NCBI RefSeq assembly: GCF_050379415.1
Contig: NZ_JBNRLS010000001.1
Location: 558,001 to 622,000, forward strand
Source: Marinobacter sp050379415
GTDB taxonomy: Bacteria > Pseudomonadota > Gammaproteobacteria > Pseudomonadales > Oleiphilaceae
DNA: 64,000 nt
Reading direction: 5' to 3'
Shown here: one piece after another, positions 43,393-52,263 of the stretch
Position numbering within the stretch: the stretch's first letter is position 1
Layout: every line of letters begins with the position of its first letter
The notes under the pieces: model-generated
Databases searched by the model: none
What the model was told of the DNA's origin: nothing
Seen by the model: the letters and a program-made list of their open reading frames with translations, nothing else
Position numbers and translations under genes: made by a program

Positions 43393-43734
43393 CTATTGCG
43401 GTGAAATCAGGGTGCCGGCTTTCAACTGCCGACTGATCCAGTCAATTTCTTCAGGTGCCAGGAGAGGTTTCCAGGGCGGCATGGCGGTGTCCGGCACCCC
43501 CTCGCGGATGATCGCGGCAATGGCTTCGGCAGGCAGCCTCTCGAGGTTTTCCGGGCGCAGAGCCGGCCCCAGTCCCCCCTTGAGAGTCATCCCATGGCAC
43601 GATCCGCAATCCTGCAACACCAGGTTGGCCAGGTTCGATTGGGTTCGGGATTCCGCGCCGGTGACCGGCGTCAGCAGCAGGGAACAAACCGCAAGGAGAC
43701 TCAGCTCCCGCTTCCAGCCTTTTCGCCTGCCCAT
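43393..43734 (-). CDS. nirC: NirC, periplasmic c-type cytochrome
   Basis: 113 residues: signal peptide ending near VTGAESR, then a single haem-c domain with CGSCHG (about 47) and distal Met in AMPPWKPLL. NirC is thought to be an electron carrier for haem d1 maturation. First gene of the minus transcript; its promoter region holds a candidate FNR-type site at 43795-43808. Confidence 0.92.
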   Translation of the reverse strand: MGRRKGWKRELSLLAVCSLLLTPVTGAESRTQSNLANLVLQDCGSCHGMTLKGGLGPALRPENLERLPAEAIAAIIREGVPDTAMPPWKPLLAPEEIDWISRQLKAGTLISPQ

Positions 43735-43794
43735 CGCTCCGCTCCCGTTTTCAGATTTTCAGAATCATGGTCGCAACGCCCTATTGCGTCATCC

Positions 43795-43808
43795 TTGATA
43801 TTGGTTAA
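43795..43808 (-). promoter_or_regulatory. Weak FNR/DNR box before nirC
   Basis: TTAACCAATATCAA on minus: one half ATCAA perfect, the other TTAAC with two mismatches. Its centre is about 68 bp before nirC. Confidence 0.45.
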
Positions 43809-43879
43809 AAGAGGAATGCAATACCAGTGATCTTTAGAAATACCCACTGAGGGGTAGTCGGCTAACAAATAACATTCAT

Positions 43880-43893
43880 CTGATATTAATCAA
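43880..43893 (+). promoter_or_regulatory. FNR/DNR box before nirS
   Basis: CTGATATTAATCAA, one mismatch from TTGAT-N4-ATCAA; centre about 68 bp before the nirS ATG. Confidence 0.75.
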
Positions 43894-43953
43894 TGTTCAT
43901 GGAGCTCAAGAAGCGAAATCTAAAGGGACTCTTAAATCCAAGGAGAGAACCTG

Positions 43954-45681
43954 ATGAGAGTATCGCGCATAATCTTCAAACCCCTGGCTCTGGCGGTGGC
44001 CGTCGCGTCGTTTGGCGCCCTGGCTGCCACGGACGCCACGAAACATCCCGATGACCCGGCATCCACAGCCTATGAAGGCACAGCCAGTACCGTAGAGCCC
44101 GGCTCGGCCAAGGTTGTCCGTTCACCCGGAGCACCCGACCTGACCGATGCCGAGTTCGAAAAAGCCAAGAAAATCTATTTCCAGCGCTGCGCCGGTTGTC
44201 ACGGCGTGCTCCGCAAGGGTGCCACCGGCAAGCCCCTGACGCCGGACATCACCCAGGAGCGGGGTATCGATTACCTCAAGGCCTTCATCAGCTACGGTTC
44301 ACCGGCGGGCATGCCGAACTGGCTGACCTCGGGCGACCTGACCGAGGACGAAGTGGAGCTGATGGCCAAGTACGTCATGCACGAGCCGCCCCAGCCACCC
44401 GAGTACAGCCTGGAAGACATGAAGGCTACCTGGGAAGTGATTGTCCCGCCTGAGGACCGGCCTACCAAACAGATGAACGACCTGAACCTGAAGAATCTGT
44501 TCAGCGTGACGCTGCGGGATGCCGGCCAGATTGCCCTGATTGACGGTGACACACATGAGATCGCCCATATCATCAATACCGGTTATGCCGTCCACATCTC
44601 CCGGATGTCCGCCTCCGGCCGCTACCTGTTCGTAATTGGTCGTGATGCGCTGGTGAACATGGTGGACCTGTGGATGGAAGAGCCGGATACCGTCGCCAAG
44701 ATCAAGGTCGGTATGGAGGCGCGGTCCGTGGAAACCTCCAAGTACAAGGGCTATGAAGACCAGTACGCCATTGCCGGCACTTACTGGCCACCCCAGTTCG
44801 TGATCATGGACGGCGAGACCCTGGAGCCGAAGAAGATTGTCGGCACCCGGGGCATGACCGTGGGCGCCCAGGAGTACCACCCGGAACCGCGGGTTGCCGC
44901 CATCGTTGCCTCCCACGAGCATCCCGAGTTCATCGTCAACGTCAAGGAAACCGGCAAGATCATGCTGGTGAATTACGAGGATCTCGACAACATGAGCGTC
45001 ACCACCATCGACGCCGCCCGGTTCCTGCATGACGGTGGCTGGGACAGCAGCATGCGGTACTTCATGACCGCCGCCAACCAGTCCGACAAGATTGCGGTGG
45101 TGGACTCCCGGGACCGTAACCTGGCGGCACTGGTGGATGTGGGCAAGATTCCCCATCCGGGCCGGGGCGCCAACTTCGTGGATCCCGAGCATGGCCCGGT
45201 CTGGGCCACCAGCCACCTGGGCGACCCGACCATCCAGTTGATCGGCACTGACCCGGAAGGCCATCCGGACAAGGCCTGGGAAGTCGTCCGCACCTTGAAC
45301 GGCCAGGGCGGCGGCTCACTGTTCATCAAGACCCATCCAAAGTCCGACAACCTGTATGTGGACACGGCTCTGAACCCGGCAGAGGCCGTCAGCCAGAGCG
45401 TGGCGGTGTTCGACATCAACAATCTGGAGGCCGGCTATGAGGTACTGCCGATCGCCGAATGGGCCGATGTCGGAGAGGGCCCCAAGCGGGTCGTGCAGCC
45501 GGAGTACAACGTCGCCGGTGACGAAGTCTGGTTCTCGGTATGGAATGCCCAGGATCTGACCTCAGCCCTGGTGGTTGTCGATGACAAGACACGCAAGCTG
45601 AAGAAGGTGATCAAGGACGAGCGGCTGGTGACCCCCACCGGCAAGTTCAATGTCTACAACACCCAGCACGACGTGTACTGA
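43954..45681 (+). CDS. nirS: Cytochrome cd1 nitrite reductase
   Basis: 575 residues: signal peptide ending near LAATDA, haem c domain with CAGCHG (about 78) and an eight-bladed propeller carrying haem d1 (VGMEARSVETSKYKGYEDQYA, HEHPEFIVNVKETG). It reduces nitrite to NO in the periplasm. The AAGGAGAGAACCTG before the ATG is strong. It is the first gene of nirSDLGHJEN. Confidence 0.97.
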   Translation: MRVSRIIFKPLALAVAVASFGALAATDATKHPDDPASTAYEGTASTVEPGSAKVVRSPGAPDLTDAEFEKAKKIYFQRCAGCHGVLRKGATGKPLTPDITQERGIDYLKAFISYGSPAGMPNWLTSGDLTEDEVELMAKYVMHEPPQPPEYSLEDMKATWEVIVPPEDRPTKQMNDLNLKNLFSVTLRDAGQIALIDGDTHEIAHIINTGYAVHISRMSASGRYLFVIGRDALVNMVDLWMEEPDTVAKIKVGMEARSVETSKYKGYEDQYAIAGTYWPPQFVIMDGETLEPKKIVGTRGMTVGAQEYHPEPRVAAIVASHEHPEFIVNVKETGKIMLVNYEDLDNMSVTTIDAARFLHDGGWDSSMRYFMTAANQSDKIAVVDSRDRNLAALVDVGKIPHPGRGANFVDPEHGPVWATSHLGDPTIQLIGTDPEGHPDKAWEVVRTLNGQGGGSLFIKTHPKSDNLYVDTALNPAEAVSQSVAVFDINNLEAGYEVLPIAEWADVGEGPKRVVQPEYNVAGDEVWFSVWNAQDLTSALVVVDDKTRKLKKVIKDERLVTPTGKFNVYNTQHDVY

Positions 45682-45708
45682 CCCGTTTCCGGCCCGGAGG
45701 ACAGATCA

Positions 45709-46173
45709 ATGAGACTGGATAGTACTGACAAGCAACTGATCAACCTGTATCAGAGGAATCTCCCGGTGTGTGAGCGTCCCTACCTGGAGATGTCACGGCA
45801 ACTGGGTATCTCCGAAGGTGAGATTATCGACCGCTTGCAGACCCTCCAGTCCGATCAGGTCGTCAGCCGGGTCGGACCTGTATTCGAACACCGGCGGGCA
45901 GGCGCCAGCCTGCTTGCCGCGGTGGCAGCGCCAGAGGAGCAGATGGACCTGGTGGCTGCCCGCATCAATCGTGCCCGCGGGGTCAATCACAACTACGCCC
46001 GGGAACACACCTACAACCTCTGGTTCGTCATGACCGCACCGGATGAAGACACTCTGGATGAGCGGCTCGACGAGCTGGAACACCAGCTGCGCCTGCCCAT
46101 GCTGAGGTTGCCCATGGTCGAGGGCTACCACATCGATCTGGGTTTCGACATCGACTGGGAGGCATTGCCGTGA
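45709..46173 (+). CDS. nirD: NirD, sirohaem decarboxylase subunit (Lrp-like)
   Basis: 154 residues of the AsnC/Lrp-like fold without a functional HTH role: PYLEMSRQLGISEGEII, HRRAGASLLAAVAAPEE and NHNYAREHTYNLWFV. NirDLGH decarboxylate sirohaem to didecarboxysirohaem on the way to haem d1. A GTGA junction links it to nirL (4-bp overlap). Confidence 0.93.
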   Translation: MRLDSTDKQLINLYQRNLPVCERPYLEMSRQLGISEGEIIDRLQTLQSDQVVSRVGPVFEHRRAGASLLAAVAAPEEQMDLVAARINRARGVNHNYAREHTYNLWFVMTAPDEDTLDERLDELEHQLRLPMLRLPMVEGYHIDLGFDIDWEALP

Positions 46174-46709
46174 ACACCTCCATTGATTACCTGGCGGTGG
46201 TTCCGGAAGTGGCCGGCCAGGGGCCGATCAGCGCCTGGGGACTGTTACGGCTCCGACAAAGACTGGAGCATGGGCTGCCCCTGACCACCCGGCCCTGGCA
46301 AACCCTCGCCGAGCAGACCGGCCTTACGGAACAGGAAGTCATGACCGCCGTGGACCAGTGGCAGGCCCAGGGCCTGATCAAACGGCTCGGTCTGGTGGTG
46401 AAACACCGCACCCTGGGCTACACCGCCAACGCCATGGTGGTCTGGAACGTACCGGATCGCTGGGTCACGTCCGTTGGTGAGGCCGTCGCCCGGGCACCCT
46501 TCGTAACCCTTTGCTATCAGCGCCCTCGCCGGCTTCCGGAATGGCCCTACAACCTGTTCTGCATGATTCATGGTGTCGACCGCAACCGGGTGTTGTCCCA
46601 GATCGACAGTCTCATTGCCGACAAGCACCTTCAGGATTTTCCCCACACGGTCCTGTTCAGCACCAAAGCCTACCGCCAACGGGGAGGCCGTTATGTCAGC
46701 CACGATTGA
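46170..46709 (+). CDS. nirL: NirL, sirohaem decarboxylase subunit
   Basis: 179 residues from a GTG that overlaps the nirD stop. Same Lrp-like fold: VVKHRTLGYTANAMVVWNVPD and CYQRPRRLPEWPYNLFCMIHG. The conserved CYxRPR motif is also in NirH. Overlaps nirG by 17 bp. Confidence 0.92.
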   Translation: MNTSIDYLAVVPEVAGQGPISAWGLLRLRQRLEHGLPLTTRPWQTLAEQTGLTEQEVMTAVDQWQAQGLIKRLGLVVKHRTLGYTANAMVVWNVPDRWVTSVGEAVARAPFVTLCYQRPRRLPEWPYNLFCMIHGVDRNRVLSQIDSLIADKHLQDFPHTVLFSTKAYRQRGGRYVSHD

Positions 46710-47184
46710 GCGTTCACGTCGGGAGACGCAGCAGCAGGGATTCACCGATCTGGAGAAAGCGGTTATCAACCGGCTCCAGCACGGCCTGCCCCTGGTTGCC
46801 AGTCCTTACCTGGCCGTGGCCGAAGAACTCGACATCAGCGAGCAGGCCCTGCTCGACACCCTTGAAAAACTGCTCGAAGAGCGTGTCTTTACCCGTTTCG
46901 GCCCGATGTTCAATGCCGGTGAAATGGGTGGCGGCCTGACGCTCGCGGCGATGCGCGTTGCCGAAGAGGACTTTGACCGGGTGGCCAGTCAGGTCAACGC
47001 CTTAGATGAAGTGGCTCACAACTACCGCCGGGATCATGAGCTGAACATGTGGTTCGTTCTGGCGACCGAGGCCGGCGAAGGCATCGCCGAGGTGATAGAA
47101 CAGATCGAGGCGCGCACCGGCTACCCGGTCTACAACATGCCCAAGGAGGAGGAGTTCCATGTCCGTCTCCACTTTCCCGTCTGA
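46693..47184 (+). CDS. nirG: NirG, sirohaem decarboxylase subunit
   Basis: 163 residues from the ATG at 46693 within the nirL 3' end; the longer upstream frame is out of line with the family. Contains LPLVASPYLAVAEELDISEQ, FGPMFNAGEMGGGLTLAAM and NYRRDHELNMWFV, the same blocks as NirD. Overlaps nirH by 26 bp. Confidence 0.92.
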   Translation: MSATIERSRRETQQQGFTDLEKAVINRLQHGLPLVASPYLAVAEELDISEQALLDTLEKLLEERVFTRFGPMFNAGEMGGGLTLAAMRVAEEDFDRVASQVNALDEVAHNYRRDHELNMWFVLATEAGEGIAEVIEQIEARTGYPVYNMPKEEEFHVRLHFPV

Positions 47185-47707
47185 ACGGGACGCCGGCACC
47201 TATTACCAGCTCTGCGCCAGGGACCGGCAACTGATTCTGGCCACCCAGGGGGGGCTGCCGTTGACCACCGATCCCTGGGCCACGCTGGGCGAACAACTGG
47301 GCATCCCGGCGGACGAAATCCTGGCCCGTTTCCAGCGCATGCAGGACGCCGGCGTGTTACGGCGGGTGGCCGCGGTGCCCGATCACTACAAGCTCGGTTA
47401 CCGCTTCAACGGCATGACCGTGTGGGATATCGACGACAAGGCCGTCTCGACCATGGGTCGGCGCGTCGGTGAACTGCCCTTTGTCAGCCACTGCTACCGC
47501 CGCCCCAGGCACCTGCCCTGGTGGACCTACAACCTGTTCGCCATGGTCCACGGTACCAGCCGGCAGGAAGTGGAGGACAAGGCCCGGCAGATCAGGGAAC
47601 TGCTGGGAACCACCTGTTCCGGCCACAGCATCCTTTACAGCTCGGCGATTCTCAAGAAAACCGGCTTACGACTGAAAAAGCAGGGAGATGCCCCATGTTC
47701 CGAATGA
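47159..47707 (+). CDS. nirH: NirH, sirohaem decarboxylase subunit
   Basis: 182 residues with LPLTTDPWATLGEQLGIPAD, VPDHYKLGYRFNGMTVWDI and CYRRPRHLPWWTYNLFAMVHG. A paired sibling of NirL, so the four subunits are two D/G-like and two L/H-like proteins. Overlaps nirJ by 13 bp. Confidence 0.92.
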   Translation: MSVSTFPSERDAGTYYQLCARDRQLILATQGGLPLTTDPWATLGEQLGIPADEILARFQRMQDAGVLRRVAAVPDHYKLGYRFNGMTVWDIDDKAVSTMGRRVGELPFVSHCYRRPRHLPWWTYNLFAMVHGTSRQEVEDKARQIRELLGTTCSGHSILYSSAILKKTGLRLKKQGDAPCSE

Positions 47708-48891
47708 CCCGCTACATCAAGAGCCTGATGGAGCCGACCCCGGTGCGTCCGGTGCCGAGGCCCTCCGGCCCGGTGGTGATCTGGAACCTGATCCGCCGCT
47801 GCAATCTCACCTGCAAACACTGCTATTCGATCTCGGCCGACATCGACTTCAAGGGCGAGCTGAGCACGGAGGAAGTCTTTGCCACCATGGACGACCTCAA
47901 AGCCTTCGGTGTGCCGGTACTGATCCTCTCCGGCGGGGAACCGCTGATGCGCCCGGACATCTTCGAGATCTCCCACCGGGCCAGGGCTATGGGCTTCTAC
48001 GTGGGCCTGTCCACCAACGGCACCCTGATCACCGAAGACAACATCGGAAAGATTGCAGAAGTGGGCTACGACTATGTCGGCATCAGCATCGATGGCCTGG
48101 AGCAGACCCACGACACCTTCCGCCAGAAAAAAGGCGCCTTCCGCGAATCCATGCACGCCGTTGCCCTGTGCAAGCAGGCCGGTATCAAGGTGGGCCTGCG
48201 TTTCACCCTGACCCAGGACAACTACCCGGAACTGCCGGCCATGCTCGACATGCTGGACGAACACCACATCGACAAATTCTACCTGTCGCACCTGAACTAT
48301 TCCGGCCGGGGCGGTCGCAACCGCAAACGCGATGCCTGGTACGACATGACCCGTGATGCCATGACCCTGCTGTTCAATCACTGCCATGACGAGCTGAAGC
48401 GCGGCATCGAGCGGGAATACGTGACCGGCAACAACGACGCGGACGGCCCCTTCCTGATCGAGTGGGCCAAGGAGCATTACCCGGACCAGGTTCCGGCCCT
48501 GGAGCAACGCCTGACCAACTGGGGCGGCAATTCCTCCGGCGTCAACATTTCCAATATCGACAACCTGGGCGTCGTGCACCCGGACACGTTCTGGTGGGAT
48601 TACAACCTGGGCAATGTCCGGCAGGCCCCGTTCTCAAAAATCTGGTCGGAAGCCCGGGACCCCCTGATGCAGGGTTTCCGCCAACACCCAAGACCCGTCA
48701 AGGGCCGCTGCGCCGGGTGCAAATACCTGGGCATCTGCAACGGCAACACCCGCGTTCGGGCCTACAACATTTCCGGGGACTTCTGGGAAGAAGACCCCGG
48801 CTGTTACCTGACCAACGAGGAAATCGGTGTGGTGGATGCGCCCCGACGTGTGGCCGCCCCGGTGACAGAAATTCCGGTACACAATCTGTGA
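47695..48891 (+). CDS. nirJ: NirJ, radical SAM haem d1 synthase component
   Basis: 398 residues from the ATG at 47695 after GGGAGATGCCCC. Radical SAM cluster CNLTCKHCYS (about 36-45), SAM region ILSGGEPLMRPD, and a C-terminal SPASM-like Cys set (CAGCKYLGICNGNTRVRAYN, CYLTNEE). It replaces the two propionates of didecarboxysirohaem by oxo groups. Confidence 0.95.
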   Translation: MFRMTRYIKSLMEPTPVRPVPRPSGPVVIWNLIRRCNLTCKHCYSISADIDFKGELSTEEVFATMDDLKAFGVPVLILSGGEPLMRPDIFEISHRARAMGFYVGLSTNGTLITEDNIGKIAEVGYDYVGISIDGLEQTHDTFRQKKGAFRESMHAVALCKQAGIKVGLRFTLTQDNYPELPAMLDMLDEHHIDKFYLSHLNYSGRGGRNRKRDAWYDMTRDAMTLLFNHCHDELKRGIEREYVTGNNDADGPFLIEWAKEHYPDQVPALEQRLTNWGGNSSGVNISNIDNLGVVHPDTFWWDYNLGNVRQAPFSKIWSEARDPLMQGFRQHPRPVKGRCAGCKYLGICNGNTRVRAYNISGDFWEEDPGCYLTNEEIGVVDAPRRVAAPVTEIPVHNL

Positions 48892-48902
48892 GGAGTGGCG
48901 CC

Positions 48903-49739
48903 ATGACCCCCAATCCAAGGAAGAAATGCCTGGTGGAATTCCAGCTCGCGGAGCAGCCGCTACGCCCCGGTGACGTCGCCATTGTCGGCGCCGGCCCAGG
49001 CGATCCGGGCCTGCTGACGCTGCGGGCCCTGATGCTGATTCAGCAGGCAGACGCCATCGTCTATGACCGCCTGGTATCCCCCCAGATCATGGAACTGGTT
49101 AACCCCGGTGCCGAGCGCATCCACGTAGGCAAGGCCAGCGGGTGCCATTACGTGCCCCAGGAGGAGACCAACGAACTGTTGGTCAAACTGGCTACTCAAA
49201 AACGCAGAGTGGTCAGGCTCAAGGGCGGCGACCCGTACATCTTCGGCCGTGGCGGCGAAGAGGCGGAGGTGCTGGTGGATAACGACATCGATTTCCTGGT
49301 TGTGCCTGGTATCACCTCCGCTGCCGGCTGCGCCTCCTATTGCGGCATTCCTCTCACCCACCGGGACTATGCCCAGAGCGTGACCTTCGTTACCGGCCAC
49401 CGCAAAGCCGACCACTCCCTGGAGCTGAACTGGGCCGTACTCGCAGCTCCGGGCCAGACCCGCGTGTTTTACATGGGCCTGCACAACGCCCCGACTATTG
49501 TCCGGGAACTTACCGCCCATGGCCTGGGGGCCGATTGTCCGGTGGCCCTGGTGGAGCGCGGGACGACTCCCCTGCAACACATGACGGTTACCACCCTTGA
49601 GGACCTGGAAGACACCATCCGCCGGGAAGACTTCCAACCTCCGACACTGATCATTGTCGGTGACGTGGTCAAACTCGCCGAGAAGCTGGCCCGACCGGCC
49701 CAGGCAGGCTGGGACAGCGCCCTGACTCGCCCGGCCTGA
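48903..49739 (+). CDS. nirE: NirE, S-adenosylmethionine uroporphyrinogen III methyltransferase
   Basis: 278 residues from the ATG at 48903 after GAGGAGTGGCGCC. SUMT motifs: GAGPGDPGLLTLRALM, YDRLVSP, GGDPYIFGRGGEEAE, and VPGITSAAGCASYCGIPLTHR. It makes precorrin-2 for sirohaem, feeding NirDLGH and NirJ. A longer upstream frame is a shadow within nirJ. Confidence 0.94.
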   Translation: MTPNPRKKCLVEFQLAEQPLRPGDVAIVGAGPGDPGLLTLRALMLIQQADAIVYDRLVSPQIMELVNPGAERIHVGKASGCHYVPQEETNELLVKLATQKRRVVRLKGGDPYIFGRGGEEAEVLVDNDIDFLVVPGITSAAGCASYCGIPLTHRDYAQSVTFVTGHRKADHSLELNWAVLAAPGQTRVFYMGLHNAPTIVRELTAHGLGADCPVALVERGTTPLQHMTVTTLEDLEDTIRREDFQPPTLIIVGDVVKLAEKLARPAQAGWDSALTRPA

Positions 49740-49761
49740 GCAGCACCCGACAACCCGGAAC

Positions 49762-51294
49762 ATGGAGCCATCCCCGGTGACGCAACACAGAATCCCGATC
49801 CGCCAAATCCTGAAATCCGCCGTGCTGCTTGGTGCCAGCCTGTCTGCAGCACCGGCCTTGCTGGCAGCTACCGGCATGCAAACCGAAGCCCTCTATCAGC
49901 AACATTGCGCCAGCTGCCACGGCACGGATCGGCTCGGGGGCATGGGCCCGGCCCTGTTACCGGAAAACCTCTCCCGGCTTCGCCAGGCCGAGGCCGAGAG
50001 CGTCATCGCCGCTGGCCGCCCTGCCACCCAGATGCCCGCCTTCGGCGATACCCTGAACCAGGCATCGGTCACGGCCTTGGCCAACTTCATTTATCAGCCT
50101 CCGGAAGTCACGCCGGTCTGGGGTAGACAGGAAATCCTCAGCAGCCACCTGTTACCCCACCCGAAAGGCAGCCTGCCCGATGAGCCGGTGTACGAAGCGG
50201 ACATGATGAACCTGTTCCTGGTGGTGGAAATCGGCGATCACCACGTCACCCTCCTCGATGGTGATAGCATGGAGCCCATTCATCGCTTCCCGAGCCGCTA
50301 CGCCCTGCATGGCGGGCCCAAATACAGTCCGGATGGCCGCTACGTCTATTTCGGATCCCGGGACGGCTGGATTACCAAGTACGATCTCTACAACCTGAAA
50401 GTGGTGGCGGAAATTCGCGCCGGCATCAACATGCGCAACATCGCTGTCTCCGCCGATGGCAACTACGTAATGGCTGCCAACTACCTGCCCCACACCCTGG
50501 TTCTGTTCGACGCCGCCAACCTGAAGCTCATGGAGATTATCCCCGTGGAAAACGACGCCGGCGACAGCTCCCGGGTCAGTGCTGTCTATGCCGCCCCACC
50601 GCGGGACAGCTTCATTGCGGCACTCAAGGACATTCCCGAAGCCTGGGAAATCACCGTGAACAATGGCGGGGCCGAGGTTCGTCGGATGCAAACCGACACC
50701 TGGCTGGACGACTTCTTCTTCGACCCCGGCTACGAACACGTCATCGGCGCCGCCCGTGACGGCAAGCACGGTTATGTGATCAACCTCGACACCGGTAACA
50801 CCATCGCCAAGCTTCCGCTTCCCGGCATGCCCCACCTGGGTTCCGGCATTACCTGGGAATACCAGGGCCGCCGGGTGATGGCCACCCCCCACTTCCGCAC
50901 CGGCGCCGTGTCCATCATCGACATGGACAACTGGGACGTGATCAAAACCCTGGAAACCCAGGGCCCCGGATTCTTCATGCGCAGCCACGAAAACTCCCCG
51001 TACGCCTGGGTGGATGTGTTCTTCGGCCCCAACAAGGACAAGGTCCACGTCATCGACAAGAAGACCCTGGAGATCGTGCAAACGCTTCAGCCGGCCCCGG
51101 GCAAGGTCGCCGCCCACGTGGAATTCGACCGCTACGGCGAAAAGCTGCTACTGAGTGTGTGGGACAAGGACGGCGCCGTCATCGTCTACGATGCCGACAC
51201 CCTGGAGGAGGAGAAGCGTATTCCGATGAACAAGCCTTCCGGTAAGTACAACGTCTGGAACAAGATCAATTACGAAGAGGGGACCAGTCACTGA
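49762..51294 (+). CDS. nirN: NirN, cytochrome c with d1-type propeller
   Basis: 510 residues: signal peptide ending near APALLAAT, haem c CASCHG (about 52), then an eight-bladed propeller like NirS (KYSPDGRYVYFGSRDGWITK, VEFDRYGEKLLLSVWDKDG). NirN acts late in haem d1 synthesis and passes the cofactor to NirS. Last gene of the nir transcript, followed by a REP-like palindrome. Confidence 0.95.
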   Translation: MEPSPVTQHRIPIRQILKSAVLLGASLSAAPALLAATGMQTEALYQQHCASCHGTDRLGGMGPALLPENLSRLRQAEAESVIAAGRPATQMPAFGDTLNQASVTALANFIYQPPEVTPVWGRQEILSSHLLPHPKGSLPDEPVYEADMMNLFLVVEIGDHHVTLLDGDSMEPIHRFPSRYALHGGPKYSPDGRYVYFGSRDGWITKYDLYNLKVVAEIRAGINMRNIAVSADGNYVMAANYLPHTLVLFDAANLKLMEIIPVENDAGDSSRVSAVYAAPPRDSFIAALKDIPEAWEITVNNGGAEVRRMQTDTWLDDFFFDPGYEHVIGAARDGKHGYVINLDTGNTIAKLPLPGMPHLGSGITWEYQGRRVMATPHFRTGAVSIIDMDNWDVIKTLETQGPGFFMRSHENSPYAWVDVFFGPNKDKVHVIDKKTLEIVQTLQPAPGKVAAHVEFDRYGEKLLLSVWDKDGAVIVYDADTLEEEKRIPMNKPSGKYNVWNKINYEEGTSH

Positions 51295-51312
51295 GGTCCC
51301 GGGAATGAACAT

Positions 51313-51342
51313 GGGGTCAGATGAAAGCGTTCATCTGACCTC
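51313..51342. repeat. REP-like palindrome, third copy
   Basis: Arms GGGGTCAGATGAA and TTCATCTGACCTC, almost the same as the pair at 40159-40262. Follows nirN by 19 bp and can form a terminator-like hairpin. Confidence 0.7.
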
Positions 51343-51407
51343 GTCTTGGCGGGCCCGCTCCGCAGCCAAAAGCTACCGACCTAAATCGACTCAGTGAAAA
51401 AGCCTTA

Positions 51408-51421
51408 ATGATTTAAGTCAT
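51408..51421 (+). promoter_or_regulatory. FNR-like dyad before the Crp/Fnr regulator
   Basis: ATGATTTAAGTCAT resembles TTGAT-N4-ATCAA with three mismatches but is a perfect dyad apart from its centre. It may be an autoregulatory site, about 65 bp before the ATG. Confidence 0.4.
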
Positions 51422-51479
51422 TTCAAAAGATGCTTTTCTGATACCATAATTTACCCATAGTCCAATCGGGGTCAGAACC

Positions 51480-52190
51480 ATGAACAGCATCTTCAGGCCA
51501 GACGTCTCCTCAGCCCCCTGCATGCTTGGGGAAAACAACCCTGACGTCATTCAGCAAGACAGCGCCCCCGCCGAAGTGGCCCTGCTCAATGGCCTCAGCC
51601 GCGTGTTCGGAATCCGCCTGGGCAAGGACCAGCACAGCCCGGAAGCAAGGTTTCTCGGCGATCTGACCCGCCTGTTCCATCAACGCCGGATAGACGGTGA
51701 GACGAACCTCGAGAAACATGATTCCCCGTGGGCGAACGTCTATCTGGTTCAGTACGGCATCCTGAGGCTATTCCGGGAAGCGCCCAACGGCAAAGTCTCC
51801 GTGCACCACTTCTTCTCAGAGGGTGATCTGGTATGGCCGGTCTTCGGCCGCAGCCGCACGGTGCGCAATACCCTGTGCCTGACCTCCAGCACACCGGCTA
51901 CCCTCTGGGTTGCGGACTTTGCCGCATTCCGGTCTGCCATCCAGTCCCATGGCGATGGTCTGTGGCCCCGCTTTGCCCTGGCACTGACCGAGGAACTGGC
52001 GGAACTGACCAGCATGAGGGAGTTCCGGAAACACACCATGCCGGCCAGTGAACGCTACAAGCTGTTGCTGGAGGAGTATCCGGAGCTGGTTCGACGAGTG
52101 CCGGACAACCAGCTCGCATCCTGGCTCGGGGTGGTGCCGGCGACTTTCTCGAGGCTGAAAACCGGTGCCGCTGACCGGGCCGCTCGCTGA
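51480..52190 (+). CDS. Crp/Fnr-family transcriptional regulator, divergent
   Basis: 236 residues. N-terminal cyclic-nucleotide-fold domain (WANVYLVQYGILRLFREAPNG, FFSEGDLVWPVFGRS) and a C-terminal winged helix with recognition segment NQLASWLGVVPATFSRLK. It lacks the FNR Cys set for a 4Fe-4S cluster. The recognition helix has Ala where FNR/DNR have the Glu that contacts TTGAT, so it may not bind the FNR boxes nearby. I do not call it dnr. Position between nirN and wrbA suggests a denitrification-linked role. Confidence 0.82.
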   Translation: MNSIFRPDVSSAPCMLGENNPDVIQQDSAPAEVALLNGLSRVFGIRLGKDQHSPEARFLGDLTRLFHQRRIDGETNLEKHDSPWANVYLVQYGILRLFREAPNGKVSVHHFFSEGDLVWPVFGRSRTVRNTLCLTSSTPATLWVADFAAFRSAIQSHGDGLWPRFALALTEELAELTSMREFRKHTMPASERYKLLLEEYPELVRRVPDNQLASWLGVVPATFSRLKTGAADRAAR

Positions 52191-52199
52191 TTCGGGCAC

Positions 52200-52230
52200 A
52201 AAAAAGGGCAGTCAGGAATCCTGACTGCCC
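52200..52230 (-). terminator. Intrinsic terminator of wrbA
   Basis: 11-bp stem (52206-52216 with 52220-52230), 3-nt loop, then six T residues on minus. It also separates the Crp/Fnr gene. Confidence 0.85.
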
Positions 52231-52263
52231 AAAACCGCTCAACGCTTTGCAGAGCAATATCGA

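Noticed and set aside
43750..43765. TTCAG pair upstream of nirC
   Set aside because: The spacer is 3 nt, so it does not fit the regulon repeat.
48462..48902. Longer N-terminus for nirE
   Set aside because: It lies within nirJ in another frame; the ATG at 48903 has a good ribosome site and the family start.
51480..52190. Calling the Crp/Fnr regulator dnr or nnrR
   Set aside because: The recognition helix does not match the FNR/DNR type and no Fe-S or haem motif is seen, so the name is not supported.
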